A stretch of 64,000 nucleotides of DNA, from positions 1 through 64,000 of the forward strand of contig NZ_JAQZAO010000021.1 in assembly GCF_028737315.1 (NCBI RefSeq). Reading direction: 5' to 3'. A program made the position numbers and the translations under genes. A model generated the notes under the pieces. That model did not search any database. It saw only the letters and a program-made list of their open reading frames with translations, and was not told the DNA's origin. Shown here one piece after another: positions 43,376 through 51,711 of this stretch. Origin of the DNA: Actinomycetospora lemnae. GTDB taxonomy: Bacteria > Actinomycetota > Actinomycetes > Mycobacteriales > Pseudonocardiaceae. The number at the start of each line of letters is the position of its first letter. Within the stretch, counting starts at the first letter, position 1.

Positions 43376-44260
43376 ATGGACACCGCGCTGACCACCGTGG
43401 CCCTGCCCCTCGCGCTCGCCGTCGTGATGTTCGGGCTGGGCCTGTCCCTGACCGTCGGCGACTTCGCCCGCATCGGCCGCGAGCCCCGCGCCGTCGCGGT
43501 CGCCCTCGTCACCCAGATCGTCCTGCTGCCCGCGGTGTGCGTCGTGCTGGTGCTCGCCCTCGGGCTCGCCCCGGTGCTGGCGGTCGGCATGCTGCTGCTC
43601 GCCGCGTCGCCCGGCGGCACGACGGCGAACCTCTTCAGCCACCTCTTCCGTGGCGACGTCGCCCTCAACGTCACGCTGACCGCGGTGAACTCGGTGCTCG
43701 CGGTCGTGACGCTGCCGGTGATCGTCGACCTCGCCGTCGCCTTCTTCCGGCCCCCGCTCGTGGGCGGCTCGGTCGGGCTGCAGTTCGGCAAGCTCGTGCA
43801 GGTCTTCGCGATCGTCCTGGTGCCGGTGGTCCTCGGCATGATCGTGCGGCGGCTCGCGCCCGCGGCGGCGGACCGCGCCGACCGCCCGGTGCGCATCCTC
43901 TCGGCGGTCGTCCTCGTCCTCGTCATCGCCGGGGCGCTCCTCGCGGAGCGGGAGAACCTGGGCACCTACCTCGCCGACGTCGGCGTCGCCACCGTGCTGT
44001 TCTGCCTGTGCAGCCTGACCGCAGGGTTCGCGGTGCCGCGGCTGTTCGGGGTCGGGTACCGGCAGGCGGTGGCCTCGGCGTTCGAGGTCGGCATCCACAA
44101 CAGCACGCTGGCCATCGCGGTGGCGCTCACGGTGCTCGGCGACGAGCGGCTCGCGGTGCCGGCGGCGGTCTACGGCGTGGTCATGTTCCCGCTCGCCGCG
44201 GGAGCGGGGTGGGTGCTCGCCCGCCGGGCGCCGCGCCGGGAGCCGGCGGTCACGGCCTGA
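43376..44260 (+). CDS. Bile acid:sodium symporter family transporter
   Basis: A 294-residue BASS-family membrane protein with about ten helices. The conserved cores are LLAASPGGTTANLFSHLFRG (about residues 78-97), the sodium-site loop of the family, and FEVGIHNSTLAIAVALTVLG (about 238-257). These proteins import organic anions with sodium; the substrate could be a steroid acid, pyruvate or pantothenate relative. ATG 43376 is preceded by GGGAGG. Its stop overlaps the end of the convergent LuxR gene by 11 bases. Confidence 0.88.
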   Translation: MDTALTTVALPLALAVVMFGLGLSLTVGDFARIGREPRAVAVALVTQIVLLPAVCVVLVLALGLAPVLAVGMLLLAASPGGTTANLFSHLFRGDVALNVTLTAVNSVLAVVTLPVIVDLAVAFFRPPLVGGSVGLQFGKLVQVFAIVLVPVVLGMIVRRLAPAAADRADRPVRILSAVVLVLVIAGALLAERENLGTYLADVGVATVLFCLCSLTAGFAVPRLFGVGYRQAVASAFEVGIHNSTLAIAVALTVLGDERLAVPAAVYGVVMFPLAAGAGWVLARRAPRREPAVTA

Positions 44261-45191
44261 CGATCGTCAGCCCCAGCCCGACGGCCCGCGCGGCGGCCTC
44301 CGCACGGTTGCGGGTGCCGGTCTTGCGCAGGATGTGCTCGACGTGGGAGCCGACGGTGCGCGCGCTGATCCCGCACCGGCGGCCGATCTCGGCGTTGCTC
44401 AGCCCGTCCGCGACCGCGGCGAGGACGTGCAGCTCGCGGATCGTCAGGCCCGCCGGCGGCGGGACGTACCGGTGCAGGACGACCGTCCCGGCGCCGCTGC
44501 GCGTCGTGTCGACGGCGAGGACGTCGGCGCCCTCCACGAGGTGCCGCGTCACGGCCGGGACGTCGGCCGCACACGGGAGGACCGCGTCCACCAGGTCCGG
44601 ACGCGCCCCGGGCGAGAGCAGGCGCACCGTGCCGTCGGCGGCGACGAGGAAGCCCTCGGTCTCGCCGTCGGCCAGGCGCGCGGTCGGCGAGACCGGGGCG
44701 ACCACGGGGTCGATCGACGCGGCGAGGTCCGCCGAGAGCAGGTCGACGAGGTGCACGACGTCGTCGTCGTCGAGCCGGTCGTCGAGCGCGTTCGCGTTGA
44801 TCATGCCGACGTAGCGGCCGTCGGCAGCGAACAGGCACTGGGTCATCCCCGCCCGGAACCCCGACGGCGTGATGAGCCGGTCGAAGACCGCCCCGCGGCG
44901 CTCCGCGACGGCGACGTCGCGGATCCGCACCGGTTCCCGGCGACGGCGCGGCAGCAGGAACAACGGGTCGCGGTGCCACTCATGGTCGAAGAACGACGTC
45001 AGGGCCGTCGGGTACGTCGACGCGAGCGTCCGGTGCCGACGCGCCGCCGGGTCCCAGGACGAGAGGGCGAGGCAGTCGGACGGCACGATCGTCTGCAGGG
45101 CCTGCACGACCGCGGTCGCGGAGCCGGGCGTCCGGCTCCCGTGGCGGCGCAGGAAGGCGCGCAGGTCGCGCGCCGCCCGCAGCCCACTCAT
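44250..45191 (-). CDS. LuxR family regulator with GAF-like sensor
   Basis: A 313-residue regulator. Residues about 20-220 form a GAF/PAS-like sensor region (DCLALSSWDPAARRHRTLAS, GMTQCLFAADGRYVGMINAN). The C-terminal 60 residues are a LuxR helix-turn-helix (LTIRELHVLAAVADGLSNAE then IGRRCGISARTVGSHVEHIL). ATG 45191 is used; the frame extends far upstream across the amidase gene but is shadow there. It is divergent from the amidase, its most likely target. Confidence 0.87.
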   Translation of the reverse strand: MSGLRAARDLRAFLRRHGSRTPGSATAVVQALQTIVPSDCLALSSWDPAARRHRTLASTYPTALTSFFDHEWHRDPLFLLPRRRREPVRIRDVAVAERRGAVFDRLITPSGFRAGMTQCLFAADGRYVGMINANALDDRLDDDDVVHLVDLLSADLAASIDPVVAPVSPTARLADGETEGFLVAADGTVRLLSPGARPDLVDAVLPCAADVPAVTRHLVEGADVLAVDTTRSGAGTVVLHRYVPPPAGLTIRELHVLAAVADGLSNAEIGRRCGISARTVGSHVEHILRKTGTRNRAEAAARAVGLGLTIVRP

Positions 45192-45344
45192 GCACCGCGA
45201 CGCTAGCCCGCCCTCGACCCGGACGGGAGTGGGTCGATCGGCCGCATCTGTCGAACGACCGATGTCCTCACGCCGCGGCGTTCCTACCGTCGCCCCGACG
45301 AGCGCAGGGACCCTCCCTGCGGCCACGGGAGTGCGGGAGGCGTC

Positions 45345-46772
45345 GTGTCCGACGAGATCAGCTGGCTGCCGGCGACGGAACTGGCCGCGAAGGTCCGCGC
45401 CGGTGAGCTGTCGCCGACCGAGATCGCGACCGCGGTGCTCGACCGCGTCCAGGAGACCAACCCGCAGCTCAACGCGATCATCAGCTTCGACCGCGAGCAG
45501 GTCGAGCGCGACGCCGCGGAGCTGACGGCCGCCGTCTCGCGCGGCGACGACCTCGGCCCGCTGCACGGCGTCCCGTACACGATCAAGGATCTGACGAACG
45601 TCGCCGGCCTGCCGACGACCTTCGGCATGGTCCCGCTGAAGGACAACGTCGCCGCCGACGACGCCGTGTTCGTCAAGCGGATGCGCGCGGCCGGCGGTCT
45701 GTTCCTCGGCAAGACCAACACCCCGGAGAGCGGCTACTACGGCGGCACCGACAACCACCTCTTCGGCCCGACCCACAACCCCTGGAAGCACGGCCACTCC
45801 GCCGGCGGCTCGAGCGGCGGCGCCGCGGCGGCGGTCGCGGCGGGGCTCGGGCCGCTCGCCGAGGGCAGCGACGGCGCGGGCTCGGTGCGCATCCCCGCCT
45901 CGTTGTGCGGGGTCGTCGGGCTCAAGCCGACCACCGGCATCATCCCGCAGACGATCCTCGCCGGCCGCTACTACACCTGGGCCTACCACGGCCCGATCAC
46001 CCGGACCGTCGCCGACAACGCGCTCATGCTCGACGTCGTCGCGGGCGCGGACCACGCCGATCCGCTGTCGATCCCCCGCGTCGAGTCGTCCTACGTCACC
46101 GCCGCGCAGGGCGACGTCCGCGGCCTGCGCGTCGCGTTCTCCCCCGACCTCGGGCTGGGCTGCCACGTCGACCCCGAGGTGCTGGCCGTGTGCCGCGAGG
46201 CGCTGCCCGCCCTCGAGGGACTCGGCGCCACCGTCGCCGAGGCGTCGCCTGGTTGGGGTTCGGCCGCCGAGGCCTCGACGGCGATGTGGAACGGCATCTG
46301 GGTGCCCGGCTTCGCCTCGGAGCACGACCTGCTCGACTGGGAGTCGCTGCGCGGTCAGGTCGACGACAACCTCATCACGCTCATGCGGGAGGGCGAGGAG
46401 CTGCGCGGTGTCGACGTCGGCCGCGCCGACGTCTTCCGTGGCGCGATGTGGGACACCTGGACGGCCTTCATGGAGGACTTCGACGTCCTCGTCTCGCCCA
46501 CGCTGTGCAGCGCGACGTTCCCGCTGGACCGCTTCGCCCCCGAGTGGCTCGACGGCGCCTCGCTGCGCGAGCAGCTCCTGGACTGGCTGCTGACCTATCC
46601 CTACAACATGCTCAACAACCCGGCGATCACCGTGCCCGCCGGCGTCACGGCCGACGGGCGACCGGTCGGACTGCAGATCGCCGCCCGGCACCACCAGGAC
46701 GCCCTGCTCCTGCGCGTCGCCGCGAACCTGGAGCAGGCCCGGCCCTGGGCCGACCGGCGTCCGTCGCTCTAG
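45345..46772 (+). CDS. Amidase signature enzyme (GatA-like)
   Basis: A 475-residue amidase. The Ser-cisSer-Lys triad is intact: Lys81 (VPYTIKDLTN), the loop HSAGGSSGGAAAA with Ser156/157, and nucleophile Ser180 in DGAGSVRIPASLCG. The C-terminus (NNPAITVPAGVTADGRPVGL) is typical. It is longer and sequence-distinct from the amidase at 22629. It lacks GatB/GatC partners, so it is a catabolic amidase and not the transamidosome subunit. The start is GTG 45345. It is divergent from a LuxR gene and ends within the stop of the convergent sigma gene. Confidence 0.91.
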   Translation: MSDEISWLPATELAAKVRAGELSPTEIATAVLDRVQETNPQLNAIISFDREQVERDAAELTAAVSRGDDLGPLHGVPYTIKDLTNVAGLPTTFGMVPLKDNVAADDAVFVKRMRAAGGLFLGKTNTPESGYYGGTDNHLFGPTHNPWKHGHSAGGSSGGAAAAVAAGLGPLAEGSDGAGSVRIPASLCGVVGLKPTTGIIPQTILAGRYYTWAYHGPITRTVADNALMLDVVAGADHADPLSIPRVESSYVTAAQGDVRGLRVAFSPDLGLGCHVDPEVLAVCREALPALEGLGATVAEASPGWGSAAEASTAMWNGIWVPGFASEHDLLDWESLRGQVDDNLITLMREGEELRGVDVGRADVFRGAMWDTWTAFMEDFDVLVSPTLCSATFPLDRFAPEWLDGASLREQLLDWLLTYPYNMLNNPAITVPAGVTADGRPVGLQIAARHHQDALLLRVAANLEQARPWADRRPSL

Positions 46773-47953
46773 GTCTCGAGACGCGCCCGCCGTCCCTCGA
46801 GGAAGGCGCGCTCGGTGTCGTTGGTGGCCAGCGCGATGGCCTCGTCGTAGGCCGCGGCGGCCTCCGTTGTGCGGTCGAGGCGCGCGAGCAGGTCCGCGCG
46901 AGTGGCGGGCAGCAGGTGGTAGTGCGGGAGGTCCAGCTCGTCGACGACGGCCAGCGCCAGCGCCGGCCCGTGCACCTCGGCCACCGCGACCGCCCGGTTG
47001 AGCGCGACGACCGGGGTCGGCTGGTGCTCGATCAGCTGGTCGTACAGGGCGAGCACCTGCGTCCAGTCCGTCGCCGGGCCGTCGGTGTGCACGGCGTTGA
47101 TCGCGGCCTGCAGCTGGTAGGGCCCCGGCTGGTCGCGGCGCAGGCAGCGCCGCACGAGCTCGTGGCCCTCGGCGATCAGCTCCTGGTCCCACAGCGACCG
47201 GTCCTGCTCGGCGAGGACCACGAGTTCCCCCGACGGCCCCACCCGCGCGGGGCGCCGGGCCTCGACGAGCAGCAGCAGGGCGAGCAGCCCGGTGACCTCG
47301 GGCTCGTCGGGCATCAGCTCGGCCAGCGCCCGGGCCAGGCGGATCGCCTCGCGGCTGAGGTCGGTCCGCACCAGCTCGCCCGACGTCGCCGTGTAGCCCT
47401 CGTTGAAGACCAGGTAGAGCACCGCGAGCACCGAGGCGAGGCGGGCGGGGAGCTCCGGGGCCTCGGGCACGCGGTACGGGATGCCGGCGTCACGGATCTT
47501 CTTCTTGGCCCGCACGATCCGCTGGGAGATCGTGGCCTCGGGCACCAGGTAGGCCCGCGCGATCTCGGGCACCTCGAGCCCGCCGAGCAACCGCAGGGTC
47601 AGCGCGGTCTGCGCGAGCGGCGAGAGGGCCGGGTGGCAGCAGGTGAAGATCAGGCGGAGCTGGTCGTCGCGCACCGGTCCCACCTCCTCGTCGTCGGGCT
47701 GGTGCAGCAGCAGCGACTGGGCGTGACGGGCCTCCCGCGTCGACTCGCGACGGAGGCGGTCGATCGCCCGGTTCCGGGCCGTGGTCACGATCCACGCGCC
47801 GGGGTTCCTCGGCGGCTCGTCGCCCCACGTGTCGACGGCCGTGGCGAACGCGTCCTGGACGGCCTCCTCGGCGAGCCCGAGGTCACCGAGCAGGCGCGTC
47901 AGCGTCGCCACGCAGCGGCCGTACTCGGCCCGGTAGACATCCGTGAGGTCCAT
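46769..47953 (-). CDS. ECF42-type sigma factor (module 3)
   Basis: A 394-residue sigma factor. Region 2 is VYRAEYGRCVATLTRLLGDL to GAWIVTTARNRAIDRLRRE; region 4 is RLLGGLEVPEIARAYLVPEA. The DUF6596/TPR-like extension contains YLVFNEGYTA, QAAINAVHTDGP and LNRAVAVAEVHGP. It closely resembles the protein at 15459 and less so that at 35058. ATG 47953 lies 8 bases after the DGPF stop. The upstream genes are DGPF and DUF6069, likely one operon from 48850. Confidence 0.93.
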   Translation of the reverse strand: MDLTDVYRAEYGRCVATLTRLLGDLGLAEEAVQDAFATAVDTWGDEPPRNPGAWIVTTARNRAIDRLRRESTREARHAQSLLLHQPDDEEVGPVRDDQLRLIFTCCHPALSPLAQTALTLRLLGGLEVPEIARAYLVPEATISQRIVRAKKKIRDAGIPYRVPEAPELPARLASVLAVLYLVFNEGYTATSGELVRTDLSREAIRLARALAELMPDEPEVTGLLALLLLVEARRPARVGPSGELVVLAEQDRSLWDQELIAEGHELVRRCLRRDQPGPYQLQAAINAVHTDGPATDWTQVLALYDQLIEHQPTPVVALNRAVAVAEVHGPALALAVVDELDLPHYHLLPATRADLLARLDRTTEAAAAYDEAIALATNDTERAFLEGRRARLET

Positions 47954-47961
47954 GACCGCCC

Positions 47962-48309
47962 TCAGGCGATGCCCTCGAACGGGCGCACCTCGATCGGGAC
48001 CCGGCAGGCCTCGGCGCACTTCTCGGCCCAGGCCAGCGCCTGGTCGAGATCGTCGACCTCGATGACGTAGAACCCGCCGAGCTGCTCCTTGGTCTCGGCG
48101 AACGGTCCGTCGGTGACGGTGGTGCTGCCCTGGTCCACGCGGACCACCGTGGCGCTGTCGGAGGGCCGCAGACCGCCGCCGAACACCCACACCCCGGCGG
48201 CCTTCATCTCGTCGTTCACCGCGCCGACCCGGGCGAAGGTCTCCTCCATCTCCGCGTCGGGGTACGGGAGCTCGCTCTCGTCGATCCGGACACCCATCAG
48301 GTAGTGCAC
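47962..48309 (-). CDS. DGPF/YCII-domain protein of ECF42 module 3
   Basis: A 115-residue YCII-related protein with the DGPF signature in VTDGPFAETKEQLGGFYVIE, following GVWVFGGGLRPSDSATVVRV. It is close to the 15112 protein. GTG 48309 begins HYLMGVRIDESEL; the longer frame is Arg-rich shadow. The DUF6069 gene ends 29 bases upstream and the sigma gene follows 8 bases downstream. Confidence 0.9.
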   Translation of the reverse strand: MHYLMGVRIDESELPYPDAEMEETFARVGAVNDEMKAAGVWVFGGGLRPSDSATVVRVDQGSTTVTDGPFAETKEQLGGFYVIEVDDLDQALAWAEKCAEACRVPIEVRPFEGIA

Positions 48310-48338
48310 GTCTCGCTCCTCGGTCTCGTCGGGGCTGG

Positions 48339-48770
48339 TCAGGACAGGCGACGGGCGATCGCCGGGATCACGATGGCGGCCGCGACGACGTGGGTCAGCA
48401 TCAGCAGCACCTTCGTCGTCGTGGTCGCGTCCGCGGTGATGTCCGGGACCAGCGACAGCACGGTGAGCACGATGGTCGTCCGGACGAACACCGTGCGCGG
48501 GCGACGCGCCGCGAAGCGCAGCACGACGGCGAGGACGAGGCCGACCACCGAGAAGATCACGGTCAGGACGGCGAAGCCGAACGCCGGGATCGGCGCGCCG
48601 CCGACGACCGGGCTCATCCCGAGGACGTCGGCCGCGGCCGCGACGGTCGTGGTCGCCGCGCCGGCGACGCAGGCGGCCCGGAGACCGTCGCCGATCAGCG
48701 GCGCGACGGGCGTCTTCTCGGTGGTCGGCTCGGTCGTCGTGGCGGCGTGGGCGGCGGTGGTGACGGACAT
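48339..48770 (-). CDS. DUF6069-like four-helix membrane protein
   Basis: A 143-residue protein with a Thr-rich N-terminus and four hydrophobic helices at about residues 28-50, 60-85, 95-112 and 118-138. From memory this fits the DUF6069 family, of unknown function, which is often near ECF42 genes. It starts at ATG 48770. A promoter-like ECF42 site lies 52 bases upstream, so it may be the first gene of the module 3 operon. A 7-base-arm hairpin (48792-48810) lies in its leader. Confidence 0.72.
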   Translation of the reverse strand: MSVTTAAHAATTTEPTTEKTPVAPLIGDGLRAACVAGAATTTVAAAADVLGMSPVVGGAPIPAFGFAVLTVIFSVVGLVLAVVLRFAARRPRTVFVRTTIVLTVLSLVPDITADATTTTKVLLMLTHVVAAAIVIPAIARRLS

Positions 48771-48822
48771 CGTGGCCTCCGGTGGTGTGGTGACCGGCCC
48801 CGTGCCGGTCCCTCACCTCCAC

Positions 48823-48850
48823 GACGAACGGGGTCGACCACTTTTCGACA
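48823..48850 (-). promoter_or_regulatory. Candidate ECF42 promoter (module 3)
   Basis: On the minus strand TGTCGA (48850-48845) is followed after 18 bases by CGTC (48826-48823), 52 bases before the DUF6069 ATG. It has the same words and spacing as the module 2 site and, except for one spacer base, the module 1 site. Confidence 0.5.
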
Positions 48851-48880
48851 CGACCTGAGGAAAAATCTTCGGCGGACTCG

Positions 48881-49408
48881 TCAGGCCCCGTCGTAGAAGG
48901 GGTGCCGCACCGTGTCCCGCGCCGCGACCAGGCGCTCCACCGCCGCCCGGTCGCGCCCGACCGCGGCTTCCGCCACCGCCGCCGCCACGGCCGTGCGCGC
49001 GTTGGCGCAGACGGTCGTCTCGTCCTCCGCGGCGGTGTCGAGCCACAACGACACGAGGACCAGCGTGTCCTGGTCGGCGTCGATCGTCCCGCTCGCCACC
49101 ACGTCGAGCACCCCCCGCGCGACACCGGCGCCGCACGCCCCGAAGATCAGTTTCTCGTGGCGCTCGTCGACCGGCGCGATCTTGTTCACGACCACCGTCG
49201 GCGGGTGCACGGTCTCGTAGGACTGCTGGTCGGGGCCGACGCTCGCGAGCACGGGCGTGAAGCCGGCGGACGGGTTGGTGAACGCCCCGGCGACGACAGC
49301 TCCCGTCGCGCTGCCCCGACGCGCGAGCAGGACGTTGACGTGCACGCCGTTCGGCGCGGCGCCACCCCAGCCCTGGGCGAACCGCCCGTCGATGTCCTCG
49401 GCTGCCAT
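48881..49408 (-). CDS. Formaldehyde-activating enzyme (Fae) homologue
   Basis: A 175-residue Fae-fold protein. Fae condenses formaldehyde with tetrahydromethanopterin in methylotrophs. The conserved regions are GRFAQGWGGAAPNGVHVNVL with His23 at the position of the catalytic histidine, LLARRGSATGAVVAGAFTNP (family GxRGSP), and PPTVVVNKIAP (family LMVNKVT). The pterin-contacting residues cannot be judged. The ATG is at 49408, 9 bases after the alcohol dehydrogenase stop, so the genes are co-transcribed. Actinobacteria usually lack tetrahydromethanopterin, so the real acceptor may differ. Confidence 0.82.
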   Translation of the reverse strand: MAAEDIDGRFAQGWGGAAPNGVHVNVLLARRGSATGAVVAGAFTNPSAGFTPVLASVGPDQQSYETVHPPTVVVNKIAPVDERHEKLIFGACGAGVARGVLDVVASGTIDADQDTLVLVSLWLDTAAEDETTVCANARTAVAAAVAEAAVGRDRAAVERLVAARDTVRHPFYDGA

Positions 49409-49417
49409 GGCTCCCTC

Positions 49418-50569
49418 CTACGCCGCCAGCCGGACGTCGTCGCCCGCGGGGGCGACGCCGGCCAGGTGCTCGTCGAACACGACCACGCCCCGCTTGAGCC
49501 GGCCGGCACGCATGTCGACGAAGGCGTCGCCGATCTGGTCGAGGCGGTACGACCTGGTGATCATCCGGTCCAGCGGCAGAGCGCCCGCCGCGTACTGGCG
49601 CAGGATCGACGGGATGTCGACGCTGGGACGCGACGACCCGTAGAGGCTGCCGGTGATCACCTTCTCGTCCCGCACCAGCTCCGCGCCGGGCAGCGAGGGC
49701 CGGGCGCGGACGTCGGGGATGCCGACGCACACGATGGTCCCGCCGGGGACGGTGGCCGAGAACGCCTGGCCCAGGATGCCCTCGCCGCCGGCCGCGTCGA
49801 CGGCGACGTCGGCGCCGCCGCCGGTGAGGTCGCGGATCTGCTCGACGAGGTCGTCGGACGGGACGAGCCCGTCGGTCGCCCCGAACAGCCTTGCCTCGTC
49901 GAGCTTGGCCGCGACGGGGTCGACGACGAGGATCTGCCCGGCGCCGCTGACACGTGCGGCCATGATCGCGCTGAGGCCGACGCCGCCGGCGCCGAAGACG
50001 ACGACCGAGCTGCCGGGCGCGACGCGGGCCTTGTTCACGACCGCGCCGTAGCCGGTGAGGATGCCGCAGCCGACGAGGCTCGCGATGCCCAGCGGGATCT
50101 GCCGGTCGATGCGGATGGCGCTGGAGGCGGGCACGACGGCGTGCGTCGCGAAGGTCGACAGGAACGAGTAGTGGCTGACGGGCTGGGAGCCCCGGTGCAG
50201 GCGGACGGTGCCGTCGAGGAGCGTGCCGGCGAACATGGCCGGGGCCGCCGCGGTGCACAGCACCGGCCGGCCGGAGACGCAGTGGCGGCACGTGCCGCAG
50301 CTCGGCATCCAGGACAGGGCGACGTGGTCGCCGGACGCCACGTGCGTGATGCTCGCCCCGACGCGCTCCACCACGCCGGCGCCCTCGTGGCCGAGCACGC
50401 AGGGGGCGGGCGAGGGGATGCGTCCGGAGTGGGTGTGGGCGTCCGAGGCGCAGATGCCGGTGGCGGCGAGGCGCACGAGGACCTCGTCGTGGCGCGGCCC
50501 CGACAGGTCGAGCGACACCGTCTCCAGTGGCTCGTTCGGCGCGGTCATGAGAGACGCGGTGATCTCCAT
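49418..50569 (-). CDS. Zinc-dependent class III-like alcohol dehydrogenase
   Basis: A 383-residue medium-chain dehydrogenase. Catalytic zinc ligands are Cys40, His61 and Glu62 (GICASDAHTHSG, GHEGAG). Structural zinc cysteines are 91, 94, 97 and 105 (CGTCRHCVSGRPVLC). The NAD loop VVFGAGGVGLSAIMAA is near residue 190. It resembles class III and mycothiol/NDMA-dependent enzymes. ATG 50569 is used because GGAG lies 8 bases upstream; ATG 50584 would add five residues. It is the first gene of an operon with Fae, so an alcohol giving formaldehyde or another aldehyde is the likely substrate. Confidence 0.9.
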   Translation of the reverse strand: MEITASLMTAPNEPLETVSLDLSGPRHDEVLVRLAATGICASDAHTHSGRIPSPAPCVLGHEGAGVVERVGASITHVASGDHVALSWMPSCGTCRHCVSGRPVLCTAAAPAMFAGTLLDGTVRLHRGSQPVSHYSFLSTFATHAVVPASSAIRIDRQIPLGIASLVGCGILTGYGAVVNKARVAPGSSVVVFGAGGVGLSAIMAARVSGAGQILVVDPVAAKLDEARLFGATDGLVPSDDLVEQIRDLTGGGADVAVDAAGGEGILGQAFSATVPGGTIVCVGIPDVRARPSLPGAELVRDEKVITGSLYGSSRPSVDIPSILRQYAAGALPLDRMITRSYRLDQIGDAFVDMRAGRLKRGVVVFDEHLAGVAPAGDDVRLAA

Positions 50570-50748
50570 GTGGGGTGACTCCATCGAGGAAGAACTGATC
50601 GGGAATCGTGGGAGCCGACGTGCCGGTGGTTTCACACGGGGATCGCGGAGAAGTGCTGCGCTTCTCTCGGTGCGGTCCTGCTCATCTCACGTCGTCGATC
50701 CTGCCCGAGGCCTGCCGCGGACGGCAGTGACAGATCCTCCAGGCCTGG

Positions 50749-50763
50749 TGAAGCATTGCTTCA
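50749..50763. promoter_or_regulatory. T-N11-A palindrome overlapping LysR start
   Basis: TGAAGCATTGCTTCA is a perfect 15-base palindrome of the T-N11-A type bound by LysR proteins. It ends on the first base of the LysR ATG (50763), so binding would directly block its own gene. The rest of the 193-base gap separates it from the divergent alcohol dehydrogenase. Confidence 0.6.
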
Positions 50764-51701
50764 TGCCGATCGACCCGCACCGCCTCCTCGTCCTGCGGGC
50801 GGTGCACCGGACCGGGAGCGTGCTCGCGGCCGCGACGGCGCTGCACATGAGCGCGTCGGCGGTGTCCCAGCAGCTCGCGCGGCTGGAGACGGAGGCGCGG
50901 CTCCCCCTGCTCGACCGCACGCAGCGCGGAGGTGGGCGGACCGTGCGCCTGACCGGCGCCGGCCTGGCGCTCGCCCAGCGCGCCGACGACGTCGCGGTCG
51001 CCCTCGCCGAGGTCCAGCGGGAGGCCGACCGCCTGCGCGAGGGGACGTCGGGCACCGTGCGGGTCGGCGGCTTCGCGACGGCGCTGGGGCATCTCGTCGT
51101 GCCGGCCATCCAGCAGCTCGCGTTCACCGACGCGGCCCTGGAGATCCAGGTGATCGAGGTGGACGAACGGCGCGGCACCGATCTCCTGCGCGCCGGCGAC
51201 CTCGATCTGCTCATCGGCGAGCGCTACACCGAGAGGACGAATCCGGCGTCGGCGCCCTATCCCGGACTGATCGAGGACGAGCTCTACCGGGAATCGTTCC
51301 GCATGGTCTACCCGGAACTGTGGGCGATGCCCGGTGGCATCGAGGAACTGCTCGCCGGGACCTGGGTGACGTCGCCGGAGGACCGCCCGACCCGGCAGAT
51401 GCTCGACCGGCTCTGCGCGCAGTACGCCGTCGAACCGGGCCACCAGCACATCTGCACGGAGTCCCGGACGATGCTCGCGCTGGTCGCCGCGGGCCTGGGT
51501 GCGGGGATCGTGCCCGACCTGACCCTGTCGTACTTGCGCACCGAAGGCGTCAGCGTCTTCGCCTCGGCCGTCGACGTCGGCTCGCGGGTGCTGACCGTGA
51601 CCGGGTCCCGTCGGGAGCGGCAGAACTCGGCGCCCCGCCGGTTCATCGCGGCCCTCCAGGAAGTGATCGGGCGGCTGCCGGCGTCGAGCGGGGTGGTGTG
51701 A
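50763..51701 (+). CDS. LysR family transcriptional regulator
   Basis: A 312-residue LysR regulator. The winged helix-turn-helix is at residues 1-62 (LLVLRAVHRTGSVLAAATAL then HMSASAVSQQLARLETEARL). The effector domain spans about 90-300 (GTVRVGGFATALGHLVVPAI, LDLLIGERYTER). The ATG at 50763 is the first of the domain; the long open frame upstream is antisense to the dehydrogenase. It is divergent from the ADH-Fae operon and convergent with the SbnA-like gene, 10 bases away. Either could be its target. Confidence 0.92.
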   Translation: MPIDPHRLLVLRAVHRTGSVLAAATALHMSASAVSQQLARLETEARLPLLDRTQRGGGRTVRLTGAGLALAQRADDVAVALAEVQREADRLREGTSGTVRVGGFATALGHLVVPAIQQLAFTDAALEIQVIEVDERRGTDLLRAGDLDLLIGERYTERTNPASAPYPGLIEDELYRESFRMVYPELWAMPGGIEELLAGTWVTSPEDRPTRQMLDRLCAQYAVEPGHQHICTESRTMLALVAAGLGAGIVPDLTLSYLRTEGVSVFASAVDVGSRVLTVTGSRRERQNSAPRRFIAALQEVIGRLPASSGVV

Positions 51702-51711
51702 CGAGGACCGA

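Noticed and set aside
44257-44270. 14-base palindrome CTGACGATCGTCAG as terminator
   Set aside because: It lies wholly in the overlapping 3' ends of two convergent genes, and its arms are too short for a convincing terminator.
45345-46772. GatA subunit of the aminoacyl-tRNA amidotransferase
   Set aside because: No gatB or gatC is nearby and it stands alone beside a LuxR regulator. Only the amidase signature is shared.
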